A stretch of DNA of 39,275 nt from Patescibacteria group bacterium (GTDB taxonomy: Bacteria; Patescibacteriota; Minisyncoccia; UBA6257; 02-FULL-45-10c), in the NCBI GenBank assembly GCA_018969615.1, contig JAGWYA010000007.1, forward strand, positions 1 to 39,275, in the 5' to 3' direction. The first letter of the stretch is position 1, and every line of letters starts with the position of its first letter. A model generated the notes under the pieces. The model ran no database searches. It worked only from the letters and a program-made list of their open reading frames with translations, and had not been told where the DNA came from. A program made the translations under genes and the position numbers. This document shows, piece after piece, positions 15,405 to 23,679 of this stretch.

Positions 15405-15757
15405 TAAGGCACTCCTCGGAATCACCGCCCTTTCAAGCCGCCTAGAAGGCACCCCAAAGACGCACCTGCTGTAGGGCTTTGCATGTCCGCAAGACATCGC
15501 GGGGATTTCGCGGTAGACTTCGCCTGCCCCATTCCCCGATGTCTACCCGGATTTGGCTTCATGGGTAGACTTGGGGACTTTGAAACGGGGATAGCCCCTA
15601 GCTCTCGACGGTCTCCTGGGGATCGTTATTTAGTTGTGCATCCATTAGTCTCAACGGCCAAACAAAGTCATGATCGCGGAAGAAGCTGCCGAGCTCGGCA
15701 AGAAACCCATTCACTTTTTGCCGTACATCTCTTAAGGGGACCCAGGCTTTAAATAAA
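15405..15757. other. Gene-poor junction region
   Basis: I see no convincing gene here. Short frames lack ribosome binding sites and look random. A 23-codon frame ending near 15736 (KVMIAEEAAELGKKPIHFLPYIS) reads like protein and could be a gene remnant. The region also holds the inverted repeat at 15541-15570. It marks the change from the defence island to chromosome-like genes. Confidence 0.5.
15541..15570. repeat. Inverted repeat GTCTACCC / GGGTAGAC
   Basis: Two perfect 8-bp arms (15541-15548, 15563-15570) flank a 14-nt loop. They extend outwards through CCCC and GGGG with small bulges. A further GGTAGACTT copy lies at about 15512. It could be a protein binding site or a recombination site, or simply a hairpin. 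Confidence 0.45.
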
Positions 15758-15759
15758 AA

Positions 15760-15786
15760 GGGACCCTCTTAGTGAGGGTCTTTTGT
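15760..15786. terminator. Bidirectional terminator
   Basis: The stem GACCCTC / GAGGGTC has a 5-nt loop, TTTT on the plus side and a T-run (from AAATAAAAAG) on the minus strand. It can end the PDZ gene on the minus strand and any plus-strand transcript from the island. Confidence 0.75.
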
Positions 15787-15787
15787 A

Positions 15788-16324
15788 TTACTTTATTTCT
15801 TTCTTTTTGGTAATACAGATCTTCGCGCGGATCAGGGAAAAGGTTAAGGTTTTATCGCCGCGAAGGATGACGATTTCCACCGGCGTGCCGATCTTTCCCC
15901 GGATGGATTGCGTATCTCCTTCGATGACGTCTCCGGGCACGATGCCGGCTTGAGCAGCCGGATACCCCTTGGCTACTTCAAGGATGAAGCCGCCCGGGTC
16001 GAGCACGATCCCGATGCCGCCGTAAAAATCCGGACACTGTTCAGAGTTAGTGTGCGGGACGGAGACGGGATCGGTTCCCGATGTATCCGCCGGAGGCGTC
16101 TTTTTGGGATGCTGTTTCCGGTCGGCAGGATTGGGGAGGAGCTCAACGGCAATGTCCTGGCTGTTCCTTTTTTGAGAACTATTTTTCTTGGACCGATTCT
16201 TCGATCCGCCAAGGCCCAGCATCCCGCCGAGCGTTAACGGTCCGGCTATCAAAAAGATCAGCGCGGCATGGAGGAGCGTACTGGCAAGAAAGGCCGAAGA
16301 CAGACTTCGCCTTCTTTGTTCCAT
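15788..16324 (-). CDS. Single-pass membrane protein with PDZ domain
   Basis: A 178-residue protein. Residues 13-36 form one membrane helix (LLHAALIFLIAGPLTLGGML), followed by a basic, low-complexity linker (about 40-90). The C-terminal part (about 98-170) is a PDZ domain: YGGIGIVLDPGGFILEVAKG, then PAAQAGIVPGDVI and the ILRGDKTLTF strand. PDZ domains bind C-terminal peptides. No protease domain is present, so it may be an adaptor or a TonB/GspC-like envelope protein that faces outside the membrane. It is flanked by terminators and so appears monocistronic. Confidence 0.8.
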   Translation of the reverse strand: MEQRRRSLSSAFLASTLLHAALIFLIAGPLTLGGMLGLGGSKNRSKKNSSQKRNSQDIAVELLPNPADRKQHPKKTPPADTSGTDPVSVPHTNSEQCPDFYGGIGIVLDPGGFILEVAKGYPAAQAGIVPGDVIEGDTQSIRGKIGTPVEIVILRGDKTLTFSLIRAKICITKKKEIK

Positions 16325-16474
16325 GTTTTTCCGTTATTTTCAAAGATCATGACTGATACCAGGATAATAAATCCCCCTTAAGCTTACAAGCTCCGCCGCG
16401 GCGAAATTAGGCGGTTGCGCGATCTTATGGATAGGTTTTAACGCATCGTATCAGCCGGTCCAGCTACCTAAAAT

Positions 16475-16504
16475 AAAAAACATCCCTTAGGGGGGATGTT
16501 TTTT
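16475..16504. terminator. Bidirectional terminator
   Basis: The stem AAAAAACATCCC / GGGATGTTTTTT with loop TTAGGG works on both strands. It ends the TIG-repeat gene (minus). The gap up to the PDZ gene (16325-16474) holds no gene. Confidence 0.85.
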
Positions 16505-16524
16505 ATTCTTTTTCGTTTCCCGTC

Positions 16525-19500
16525 TTAGGGATGCGAGATCATGTAGATCAGCTGCTGGAGGACTTGGATGATGCGCTGCTGGATATCTTGAATTGCCGCA
16601 ATCCAATCGCTGCTGCCGGGGACGACCGGCTTCGGGCCGAGCCAGATGCTTTTTTCGACCGCGGCGCCGCGATCACCCTGGGCGTTCACCGGCGTCAGGC
16701 GCACCAGATAATTCCCCGAGTCCCCGATGAATGAGACCTCAGCTGAATAATTCAGGGTTTTATCCAATAAGGCGGAAGTCATTGATCCCGAGGATTGGCT
16801 GAATACCTGCACATTCACGCCGCTCTTTCCGGTTTGCATATTATCGATCGGCGGGACAAGGATCGAGAGCTGGTATTGCGATCCCTTTGGTTGGGAGGTG
16901 AGATGAAGGGTGTAAGGGCTCAGATAAGCGGGCATCCACGTACTCGCATCAACGCAGGATGTCTGTCCGCTCAGGTTGATCGCACAGATCCGGATCGCCA
17001 GTTCTTGGTTCGAGAGGCCGTAGACCGTTGCGCGGTACAGGCCCTCGCTGTACTCCACGACATCCACCGGCAAGCGTCTTCCATTCTTGTCGAGCAGATA
17101 GAAGGAGTCCAGCGAGGGGACCACGCGGTACTTGAACGAAAGCGTTGTCTGACAGTTCAGTTGGTTGCAGCTTGCATCCGAAAAGACAGGGTTGTAGATG
17201 CTCGGCTGCTGCACAACCGAGGGTTTCGTCTGTTGCGGTACCACGGGCGTCGTCGTGACGGGCTGCAGACCTGCGATCCGGAGCGCTTCTTCCTCGAGTT
17301 TCATTAATCTGATGAAGACCGGTATTTCGCTGCCAGAATTGCCGCTTCCAACTTTTAATGTGGAAGAATTTGAGGTTCCGCCGCCGGGACCGGGATTCAC
17401 CGCGGTGATCGAGAACGATCCGGCAGCGGCAAGATCCGAGGTGAGGATCTCCGCCGTGACCTCATTTGCGCTCAGGTAAGCTGTTACGCGGCTCGCGCCC
17501 TCGATCTGGATCGCGGTTGACGGTAGGAACCCGCTTCCAGTGATGCTCATGGTAAAACCGGCATCGCCCGGCTGTTTTTCGCTGGGGCTGATGGCGGTGA
17601 TCACCGGCAGAGGATTAGCAACCGTGAAGTCAAGCTCAGCGGTCGTGCCGCCGCCGGGACCCGGATTATACACGCTGATATCATAGATCCCCGCCGTGGT
17701 CATATCGCTCGCCGGGATCGTCGCCTGGAGCGTCGTCGAGCTGACAAAGGTCGTGGTGCGGTCGGAGCCATTGAAGCGGACGATCGAATCAGTGACGAAA
17801 TCGGTTCCAGTAATGGCGAGAGTCACATCGGAGCTCCCCAAGAGAGCGGTGTCGGGATCAATCGATCCGATCGTCGGGAGCTTATTCTCAACGATGAGCG
17901 TTTGAGAGCCGGTCGTTCCGCCGCCGGGACCCGGATTATACACGCTGATATCATAGATCCCCGCCGTGGTCATATCGCTCGCCGGGATCGTCGCCTGGAG
18001 CGTCGTCGAGCTGACAAAGGTCGTGGTGCGGTCGGAGCCGGCAAATTTTACCTGCGATCCGGAAACGAAATTCGTGCCGTTCAGCGTAAGCGTGAACTCA
18101 GGATCCCCCACTTGTTTTGTTCCGGGATCGATGGATGTCAGCGTCGGGACCGGATTCTCAACCTGGAAGGTTGCGGCGGGCGAGGTCCCTCCTCCCGGCG
18201 GAGCGCAGTAGACCGTGATCGAATGAACGCCCGTGCTAGCCATATCGCTCGCCGGGATCGTCGCCTGGAGCGTCGTCGAGCTGACAAAGGTCGTGGTGCG
18301 GTCGGAACTGTCAAAGCGGACGATACAATCGGCATCAAAGGTCGACCCGGTGACGGTCATAGTGATCTGGGGGCTGCCGACGATCGCATCGGTCGGATCG
18401 ATAGTGATCGCCCCGGGAGTCGGATTATTGACTGTAAAATCGATACTCATGGACGATCCTCCTCCCGGTGCGGGATTGAAGACGGTGATATCGTAAACTC
18501 CGCCGACCGCCATATCGCTCGCCGGGATCGTCGCCTGGAGCGTCGTCGAGCTGACGTAGGTGGTGGCGCGGTCGGAGCCGTTGAGGCGGACGACGGAAGT
18601 CGAGACGAAGTTCGTGCCAGTTAAAGTCATAGTGAACTCGGCGTCTCCGGAATTCTTTACGCTCGGATCGATCGAAGTGAGGGTCGGCACCGGATTGTTT
18701 ACAGTGAAGGGATAAGAGCCCGAGATCCCACCGCCCGGCGTCGGAGTGTAGACGGTGATATCGTACGTTCCCGCGGTCATGAGGTCGCCTGCCGGGATCG
18801 TCGCCTGCAGCGTTGTCGAGCTGACATAGGTCGTGGTGCGATCCGCGCCGTTAAAACGGACAACGGACGAGGAGACAAAATCAGTTCCCGTGACAGTCAT
18901 CGTGGATCCGGGATCGTTCAAGGTCGCGCTTACCGGATCGATCATGGTAAGGACCGGCGTCGGATTTTGAACATCAAATGTTTTAGAATCCGAGGTTCCT
19001 CCTCCGGGGCCGGGGTTTGTGACGGTGATCAGATGGGCCGCCGCCGTGGTCAGATCGCTTGCTAAAATGGTCGCCTGCAGCGTGGTCGAACTGACATAGG
19101 TCGTCGCGCGATCATTTCCATCAAGCTTGACCTGGGAGGTTGAAAGGAAATTTGTGCCGGTCAGGGTCATTATGAACTCCGGCTGGTTAATGAGTTTGGC
19201 GGTTGGGCTGATCGAACTCAGGCTTGGGACCGGATTTTCCACGCTTACGGCATTGCTCAGCGCTGATGCCACTCCCGATGAGGTCGCGCAGATCTTGATC
19301 GATTCGGCGACAGAATATTGCATGGCGGTATAGGTTAAGACGCCGGCAGTGACCGCGGCATTATTGGCAGGCGTAGAGGTTAAGGTGCCGGAACCGGCGG
19401 TTCCGCCGCAGGATTGGGTTGAGAGGACCGCGGTACGAGCAACGATGCTGCTGTTGTCGGTCGTGACCGTGTTCCCGAATTGGTCTTGAAGTGTAATGAC

Positions 19501-20142
19501 CGGCTTGGTGGTGAAGTCGGTATTGAAAACGGCGGTTGATGACGGCTGGGTCGTGAAGGCGAGCTTGTTCTTTGCGCCGGCGACCTCCGTGAGCGTGCCG
19601 AAATTAGTCGATCCGGTGACGCCACTGATAGCCGAGGTTCCGGTTTTAAGGATATTCCCTGAGGCAAGCGGTGTTCCGGCGGTCGGCCGGACGCGAACGT
19701 TCTGCCAGGTCAGCGAGTTTGTGACGCCGTTTTTTGATGATGCCGTGATCGTGAGGCTAATTTGCGTAGAGGTTACTGTGACCGCAAGAGCGGTTCCGCT
19801 TGCTTTGCCATTGATGTTATTCCCATTGGGGCCGCTCCCGCTAAGTCGCGTCACCACCACTGTCGGTGCAGTGCCGCCGGTGTCAAAAATAAATCCCGAC
19901 GGGACATTGAGAATGATCGTTCCGGTGCCGATGTCCGCGGTCGCTCCTTCGGCGATGATCGGACCGGTCAGCGTAGTATAGGTTCCGCCGGTGGTATCCG
20001 CGGAGATGGCCGACCCTCCGGTTGCCGGCGTTACGGTGACGGTCGCAAATGCCGAATAATACGTAAAGGCAAAAAGACCCAGCGCGAATAGAGAAACCGA
20101 GATAAGAAGGGGTCTTTTCAGTATATGCGGCTTCAGAGTCAT
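16525..20142 (-). CDS. Large secreted surface protein with tandem IPT/TIG repeats
   Basis: A 1205-residue protein with an N-terminal signal or anchor (residues about 10-33). Residues about 35-300 are beta-rich domains with Thr/Ser/Gly-rich strands. About 305-930 hold seven IPT/TIG immunoglobulin-like repeats of 90 residues, each with NPxPxLTSIDP, FTMTLTGTNF, a VSSTTLQATIPASDM core and PGPGGGT. Then come two further beta domains, and the last ~30 residues form an amphipathic or hydrophobic helix (IQQRIIQVLQQLIYMI). No LPxTG sortase signal is seen. TIG repeats usually serve as stalks or adhesion modules on the cell surface, so a role in attachment to other cells or surfaces is plausible. Start at ATG 20142. 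The repeats are unusually alike in DNA. Confidence 0.88.
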   Translation of the reverse strand: MTLKPHILKRPLLISVSLFALGLFAFTYYSAFATVTVTPATGGSAISADTTGGTYTTLTGPIIAEGATADIGTGTIILNVPSGFIFDTGGTAPTVVVTRLSGSGPNGNNINGKASGTALAVTVTSTQISLTITASSKNGVTNSLTWQNVRVRPTAGTPLASGNILKTGTSAISGVTGSTNFGTLTEVAGAKNKLAFTTQPSSTAVFNTDFTTKPVITLQDQFGNTVTTDNSSIVARTAVLSTQSCGGTAGSGTLTSTPANNAAVTAGVLTYTAMQYSVAESIKICATSSGVASALSNAVSVENPVPSLSSISPTAKLINQPEFIMTLTGTNFLSTSQVKLDGNDRATTYVSSTTLQATILASDLTTAAAHLITVTNPGPGGGTSDSKTFDVQNPTPVLTMIDPVSATLNDPGSTMTVTGTDFVSSSVVRFNGADRTTTYVSSTTLQATIPAGDLMTAGTYDITVYTPTPGGGISGSYPFTVNNPVPTLTSIDPSVKNSGDAEFTMTLTGTNFVSTSVVRLNGSDRATTYVSSTTLQATIPASDMAVGGVYDITVFNPAPGGGSSMSIDFTVNNPTPGAITIDPTDAIVGSPQITMTVTGSTFDADCIVRFDSSDRTTTFVSSTTLQATIPASDMASTGVHSITVYCAPPGGGTSPAATFQVENPVPTLTSIDPGTKQVGDPEFTLTLNGTNFVSGSQVKFAGSDRTTTFVSSTTLQATIPASDMTTAGIYDISVYNPGPGGGTTGSQTLIVENKLPTIGSIDPDTALLGSSDVTLAITGTDFVTDSIVRFNGSDRTTTFVSSTTLQATIPASDMTTAGIYDISVYNPGPGGGTTAELDFTVANPLPVITAISPSEKQPGDAGFTMSITGSGFLPSTAIQIEGASRVTAYLSANEVTAEILTSDLAAAGSFSITAVNPGPGGGTSNSSTLKVGSGNSGSEIPVFIRLMKLEEEALRIAGLQPVTTTPVVPQQTKPSVVQQPSIYNPVFSDASCNQLNCQTTLSFKYRVVPSLDSFYLLDKNGRRLPVDVVEYSEGLYRATVYGLSNQELAIRICAINLSGQTSCVDASTWMPAYLSPYTLHLTSQPKGSQYQLSILVPPIDNMQTGKSGVNVQVFSQSSGSMTSALLDKTLNYSAEVSFIGDSGNYLVRLTPVNAQGDRGAAVEKSIWLGPKPVVPGSSDWIAAIQDIQQRIIQVLQQLIYMISHP
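17560..19100. repeat. 270-bp tandem repeats inside the TIG gene
   Basis: The core CATATCGCTCGCCGGGATCG recurs at 17701, 17971, 18241 and 18511, exactly 270 bp (90 codons) apart, with more diverged copies near 18781 and 19051. The copies at 17642 and 17912 are almost identical over roughly 125 bp, pointing to recent duplication or gene conversion. Confidence 0.9.
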
Positions 20143-20209
20143 GGCTTGTAAGAACCCTCCCTATCTTAAAAGGGAAAGCCGATCGCCGCCGAGGCGACGT
20201 TACACTTCA

Positions 20210-20215
20210 AGTATA
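20210..20215 (-). promoter_or_regulatory. -10 box of the TIG-repeat gene
   Basis: TATACT on the minus strand, preceded by GTGG. It predicts a 5' leader of about 60 nt with a GGGAGG box about 13 nt before the ATG, in contrast to the leaderless genes nearby. Confidence 0.5.
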
Positions 20216-20309
20216 CCACATAAGAACTTCGCTATTTTTGATCCGCGGTGGATGGTTTTTGGGGTATTTTTACGGTATTTTCTCGTTTAACGTCCCGGAT
20301 AGAGAGGCA

Positions 20310-20315
20310 TATACT
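20310..20315 (+). promoter_or_regulatory. -10 box TATACT
   Basis: TATACTGAAAAGG lies 37 nt before ATG 20353 and matches the TATACTGAAA motif seen before ccdA and the beta-propeller gene. No good ribosome binding site is visible in the AT-rich leader. Confidence 0.55.
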
Positions 20316-20352
20316 GAAAAGGTAGGGGTCATTATTAATTAATAAAAACTCT

Positions 20353-20721
20353 ATGGATACGGTAACGGTATTAGCGCGGGTGATCGGGGGAGTCTATGCG
20401 GCGGTCGGGTTGTCGACATTCAATAAGCCGCTCATGAACGAGCTGATCGAGCGGCTTGATAAAGATCGGACCTTGATGTGGTTCGGCGGATTCATCGCTT
20501 TGGTGATCGGCGCCGTGACACTGGCGCTTTATAGCGCGTGGACCTGGGACTGGCGCGTACTGGTGACGATCTTGGGGTGGGCGGCGCTGGTGAAGGGGCT
20601 TGCGTTGCTTTTGCTCCCTGAAACGATGATGGCGTGGTACCGGAAAGTAAAAGGAGGGAACTTGGTTCAGATCGCCGGATCAGTGATCGTGATCATCGGG
20701 TTATATCTTTTTCTCAAATAG
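20353..20721 (+). CDS. Small four-helix membrane protein (hypothetical)
   Basis: A 122-residue protein with about four membrane helices: VIGGVYAAVGLS, MWFGGFIALVIGAVTLALYSAW, VLVTILGWAALVKGLALLLL and IAGSVIVIIGLYLFL. There are no catalytic residues. The pattern resembles small integral membrane proteins of unknown function. It is convergent with the beta-propeller gene and separated from it by a terminator. Confidence 0.75.
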   Translation: MDTVTVLARVIGGVYAAVGLSTFNKPLMNELIERLDKDRTLMWFGGFIALVIGAVTLALYSAWTWDWRVLVTILGWAALVKGLALLLLPETMMAWYRKVKGGNLVQIAGSVIVIIGLYLFLK

Positions 20722-20732
20722 TAAGGGAAATA

Positions 20733-20767
20733 AAAGATCCGCCCCGATCAGAGTCGGGGTGGATATT
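20733..20767. terminator. Terminator between convergent genes
   Basis: The stem ATCCGCCCCGA / TCGGGGTGGAT with a 6-nt loop is followed by ATTTTAT on the plus strand and CTTTTATTT on the minus strand, so it works for both genes. Confidence 0.8.
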
Positions 20768-20777
20768 TTATAGGAAG

Positions 20778-21827
20778 TTACATTCCATTCGTCGCGACTT
20801 TGTAGACCATAAACCATCCTTCCGGAGTGAGTCGGGAAACTGACGGATCGCAGATAAAGCCACTTTTACCTCCTGCATTTCCGGCAGAAGCAGGAAGGCT
20901 GACGACCGGAGCGGTCCAGGAAATGCCGTTCGTGCTTGATTCGCTCCAGATCGCTCCTTGGTTGCAATAGAACTGGCGGTACGTCCCGTTTCCTTCCGGC
21001 ACCGTTTTGGAGACCGACCCCGAGTCACGGATCACGCCGCGGTACGTAAAGGAAAGCCCGTCAGAAGAGGTTGCATAAATAAGCTGAGGTCCCCGGGATG
21101 CATACAGAAACCAGGTATTGCCGATCTTCACAATGTCCGGATCGGTGATCTGTGAATAAGTGAATCGATCGCCGGCTTCTTTCGTGAAATGGATCCCGTC
21201 GCTGGAGACTGCGCTGTCGATCTTATTATTGCCTGCCGGCGGCTGTCCGGGTGTCGGCGGGCCTGAGAAGGCCGTGTAATAAATGCGGATCTGTCCGTTC
21301 GCGGCCAGGGTAACTTGCGGATCGGCCATGCCATTTGAAGCCCCCGAAAGTTCGAGAGACCCCAGTTTCCAGGTGCTTCCCTGGTCGTTCGAAACGCCGA
21401 CCAGCGCGCCCGATCGTGAACGCATCGCACCGTCGACGGCGTAGAATACGAGCTGGCCGGAGGGAAGCGTGATCATATCCGGCACCGAGGCATGATTTGC
21501 GATCTGAATGTTCATCGGCGTGAAATGAATGCCGTCGGCTGAAAATGCCGTCCAGACGCTGTGATAGAAGGGTCCGTTCGTATCGCCGATCGGATCGCCG
21601 GCCGCTGCCGGGCTTTCGAAGGCGAGCTGCGCCGTATCGATCCGCTCAACCGCAGTGTTTGTCGGAGCTGTGGTCTGAGTTGTTTGCGAAGCAGAAGAAT
21701 TCGCCTGAGAGGTGACTGGCGCGGATGAACGATGAGCGATAAAATAGATCCCGCCTCCTACGAGGATGACGCCAACGAGGATCGCCGCAAGGATCGATCC
21801 GCTTAAAAAACCATTTCGGGATCTCAT
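20778..21827 (-). CDS. Membrane-anchored beta-propeller (sialidase/GH43-like) protein
   Basis: A 349-residue protein from ATG 21827, chosen because TATACT lies exactly 6 nt upstream and a membrane helix (SILAAILVGVILVGGGIYFIA) follows directly. A Ser/Thr-rich linker leads to a domain with repeated blades of the type WTAFSADGIHFT, GVSNDQGSTWK, SAVSSDGIHFT and YATSSDGLSFT, plus ITDPDIVKIGNTWFLYAS. These look like Asp-box or GH43-type beta-propeller blades found in sialidases and glycosidases. The catalytic residues cannot be confirmed by eye. It would face the outside and may bind or trim glycans. Confidence 0.75.
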   Translation of the reverse strand: MRSRNGFLSGSILAAILVGVILVGGGIYFIAHRSSAPVTSQANSSASQTTQTTAPTNTAVERIDTAQLAFESPAAAGDPIGDTNGPFYHSVWTAFSADGIHFTPMNIQIANHASVPDMITLPSGQLVFYAVDGAMRSRSGALVGVSNDQGSTWKLGSLELSGASNGMADPQVTLAANGQIRIYYTAFSGPPTPGQPPAGNNKIDSAVSSDGIHFTKEAGDRFTYSQITDPDIVKIGNTWFLYASRGPQLIYATSSDGLSFTYRGVIRDSGSVSKTVPEGNGTYRQFYCNQGAIWSESSTNGISWTAPVVSLPASAGNAGGKSGFICDPSVSRLTPEGWFMVYKVATNGM

Positions 21828-21833
21828 ATTTTC

Positions 21834-21839
21834 AGTATA
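21834..21839 (-). promoter_or_regulatory. -10 box 6 nt before the start codon (leaderless)
   Basis: TATACT-GAAAAT-ATG on the minus strand. The distance puts the transcription start at or next to the ATG at 21827. Confidence 0.7.
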
Positions 21840-21879
21840 CGCAGGATCCCTCAATGATTCCACCGCACGGCGCGTTCTT

Positions 21880-22884
21880 TTATCCGAACGTGAAAGTGAA
21901 AGCGGTGAAACCCGATCCCTGCACCGTGATCTCGATCTCATGGTCCGCATAATCGGAAGAATCAAAGAGCGTATAGAGCTGCGGGTTTTGAACTGTGACC
22001 GAGGGCTGTTTTTTTCCGTCTACGGCTATTGTAAGCATGGCCGGATCATTACTTGAGGCGACGATGTGTACCTTTCCGGCGTGGAATTTGAGGCGGATCG
22101 TCCCGGTGCCGCTGATGAGTCGGATGTTTTCCGGTGTGAATTGCCATGTGCCGCCAAGCGAGAATGTATTGAGGGCGAGGCTTGCCGGCTGGGTATATTC
22201 TTGCGGTGATGAAGAAGGCGCCTGCTGCGATGCGAGGTTTGCGAGCCGGTTCGTACCGAAATACATTTCGGGCGATCCCACCTGGCTTAGCTGGTCCGCT
22301 GATCCCGCGCCGGTGCTCAGCGGACTGAGTCTTAACAGCGAGCGGATCGTATTTTCAGTATCCGTATAATTTCCTTCACCGAACTTTTCATGGACGATCG
22401 TCCCATTTTGATCGATGAGATATTCCGCCGGCCAGTATTGGTTTTGATAGGCATCCCAGGTCCGATATTCGTTATCTTGCGCGACCGGGTAGGTGATCCC
22501 GAGCCGGGCGACCGCATTCTCGACGTTTGTTTTTGACTTTTCGAACGCGAACTCAGGCGTGTGCACGCCGACGATGACCAGTCCGTCATTTTTATATTTT
22601 GTATACCACTGTTCGACATACGGGATCGTGCGGAGGCAGTTGATGCAGGAGTAGGTCCAAAAATCGACAAGAACCACCTTCCCTTTTAAGTCCTTGAGAG
22701 TCATCGGCGTGCTATTGATCCAGGAATCGATCCCGGTGAAGTCCGGCGCTGATCCGTATGTTCCGGATGAATTAGTTCCGGACATTGTTGGAAGGAGCGA
22801 CTGTGCGTTTTGCTGATCGATATATAATCCCGCTCCGATGAAGAGCAGAACGGCGATGGCAATGACCAGAGATGTTTTTTTCAT
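21880..22884 (-). CDS. DipZ-like thioredoxin-fold protein
   Basis: A 334-residue exported protein. Residues 5-21 are a membrane anchor. A thioredoxin/redoxin domain (about 45-195) carries FWTYSCINCLRTIPYVEQWY, the C-x-x-C redox pair typical of DipZ-type proteins, and WPAEYLID with the cis-proline region. The C-terminal ~110 residues form a beta-rich domain (WQFTPENIRL...FHAGKVHIVASS) like the C-terminal module of DipZ. It lies 9 nt downstream of ccdA and probably receives electrons from it to reduce or isomerise disulfides outside the membrane. In DipZ the CcdA part and this part are one protein; here they are split. Confidence 0.87.
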   Translation of the reverse strand: MKKTSLVIAIAVLLFIGAGLYIDQQNAQSLLPTMSGTNSSGTYGSAPDFTGIDSWINSTPMTLKDLKGKVVLVDFWTYSCINCLRTIPYVEQWYTKYKNDGLVIVGVHTPEFAFEKSKTNVENAVARLGITYPVAQDNEYRTWDAYQNQYWPAEYLIDQNGTIVHEKFGEGNYTDTENTIRSLLRLSPLSTGAGSADQLSQVGSPEMYFGTNRLANLASQQAPSSSPQEYTQPASLALNTFSLGGTWQFTPENIRLISGTGTIRLKFHAGKVHIVASSNDPAMLTIAVDGKKQPSVTVQNPQLYTLFDSSDYADHEIEITVQGSGFTAFTFTFG

Positions 22885-22893
22885 AGGGTGATA

Positions 22894-23595
22894 TTAGAGA
22901 GCGGGCGCGAGGCCGGGGAAGTGCGAGAAGAACATTGAGTACAGCAGGATATCGTAGTTGAAATAGATCGCGATACACAGAAGGATGATAAGAACGCCAA
23001 ATATGCGCTGGAGCAGAAGCGAGTACCGGGCAAATGCATTGATCCGGGTGCTGACATACTGGCCCCCGTACGCGATGACAAGCATCGGGATCCCCGCACC
23101 GATCGCGTAGGCAACCAGAAGGATCGCGGCAATAACTGTTTGTTTTTGCAGAGCGATAAGCGTCAAGACCGATGCGAGGACCGGGCCTGCGCACGGCGTC
23201 CAGATGACCCCGAGAGTCGCACCCAGGACGAAGCCGCTCAGATTTGAGGTTTTCTCCGGGTCAGTAACGACCGCTGCTTTCGCAAAAAGTCCGGAAAAGC
23301 GGGACATGAACCGGTCGAACGGCGCCGGCCAGATCAGCAGAGCGCCGAAGAGCGCAAGAATGACAACGCCGACGGATCGGAGCGTGTTTGGGTCCAGTCC
23401 GATGATCCGCGTAAGCGCGGAGATGAAAATAGCGGTAAGAGAGAATGAAAGGATGAACCCCGCAACGATAAAAAGCGGCCGGGACGTGTTCTTATGGCCG
23501 ATAGAAACCCCGAGAAGGATCGGAAGAAGGGGAAGAATGCACGGCGAGGCAAGCGTGAGGATGCCGGCTAGTAACGCAAAGAGAACTTGCAGCAT
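22894..23595 (-). CDS. ccdA: CcdA/DsbD-type transmembrane electron carrier
   Basis: A 233-residue, mostly hydrophobic protein with about six membrane helices. The two family cysteines are in LASPCILPLLP (helix 1) and WTPCAGPVLASVL (helix 4). CcdA carries electrons from cytoplasmic thioredoxin across the membrane. The start ATG 23595 is preferred over the longer frame to 23700 because TATACT lies 6 nt upstream and the membrane helix begins right after it. It is the first gene of a pair with the DipZ-like protein, its likely electron acceptor. Confidence 0.9.
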   Translation of the reverse strand: MLQVLFALLAGILTLASPCILPLLPILLGVSIGHKNTSRPLFIVAGFILSFSLTAIFISALTRIIGLDPNTLRSVGVVILALFGALLIWPAPFDRFMSRFSGLFAKAAVVTDPEKTSNLSGFVLGATLGVIWTPCAGPVLASVLTLIALQKQTVIAAILLVAYAIGAGIPMLVIAYGGQYVSTRINAFARYSLLLQRIFGVLIILLCIAIYFNYDILLYSMFFSHFPGLAPAL

Positions 23596-23601
23596 AGTTT
23601 C

Positions 23602-23607
23602 AGTATA
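23602..23607 (-). promoter_or_regulatory. -10 box 6 nt before ccdA (leaderless)
   Basis: TATACT-GAAACT-ATG on the minus strand, the same layout and nearly the same sequence as at 21834-21839. Confidence 0.7.
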
Positions 23608-23664
23608 CCAGAGGGGGCTTTCGTCTGCGGCTGCATGCCGTGTACGTTTTTGGCGGGCAGATTG

Positions 23665-23670
23665 TATAAT
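23665..23670 (+). promoter_or_regulatory. -10 box TATAAT
   Basis: TATAAT lies 9 nt before ATG 23680, predicting a leader of only about 2-3 nt. Confidence 0.6.
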
Positions 23671-23679
23671 ACGGTGTAT

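Noticed and set aside
15483-15752. An 89-codon frame in the junction region
   Set aside because: No ribosome binding site and no protein-like pattern; it crosses the inverted repeat.
17902-18624. A 240-codon plus-strand frame with repeated ARRDRRLERRRADKGRG
   Set aside because: The repeats are only the mirror of the 270-bp TIG repeats on the other strand.
17560-19100. A CRISPR-like array
   Set aside because: The repeats are long (270 bp period), in frame, and encode protein domains. There are no short repeat-spacer units.
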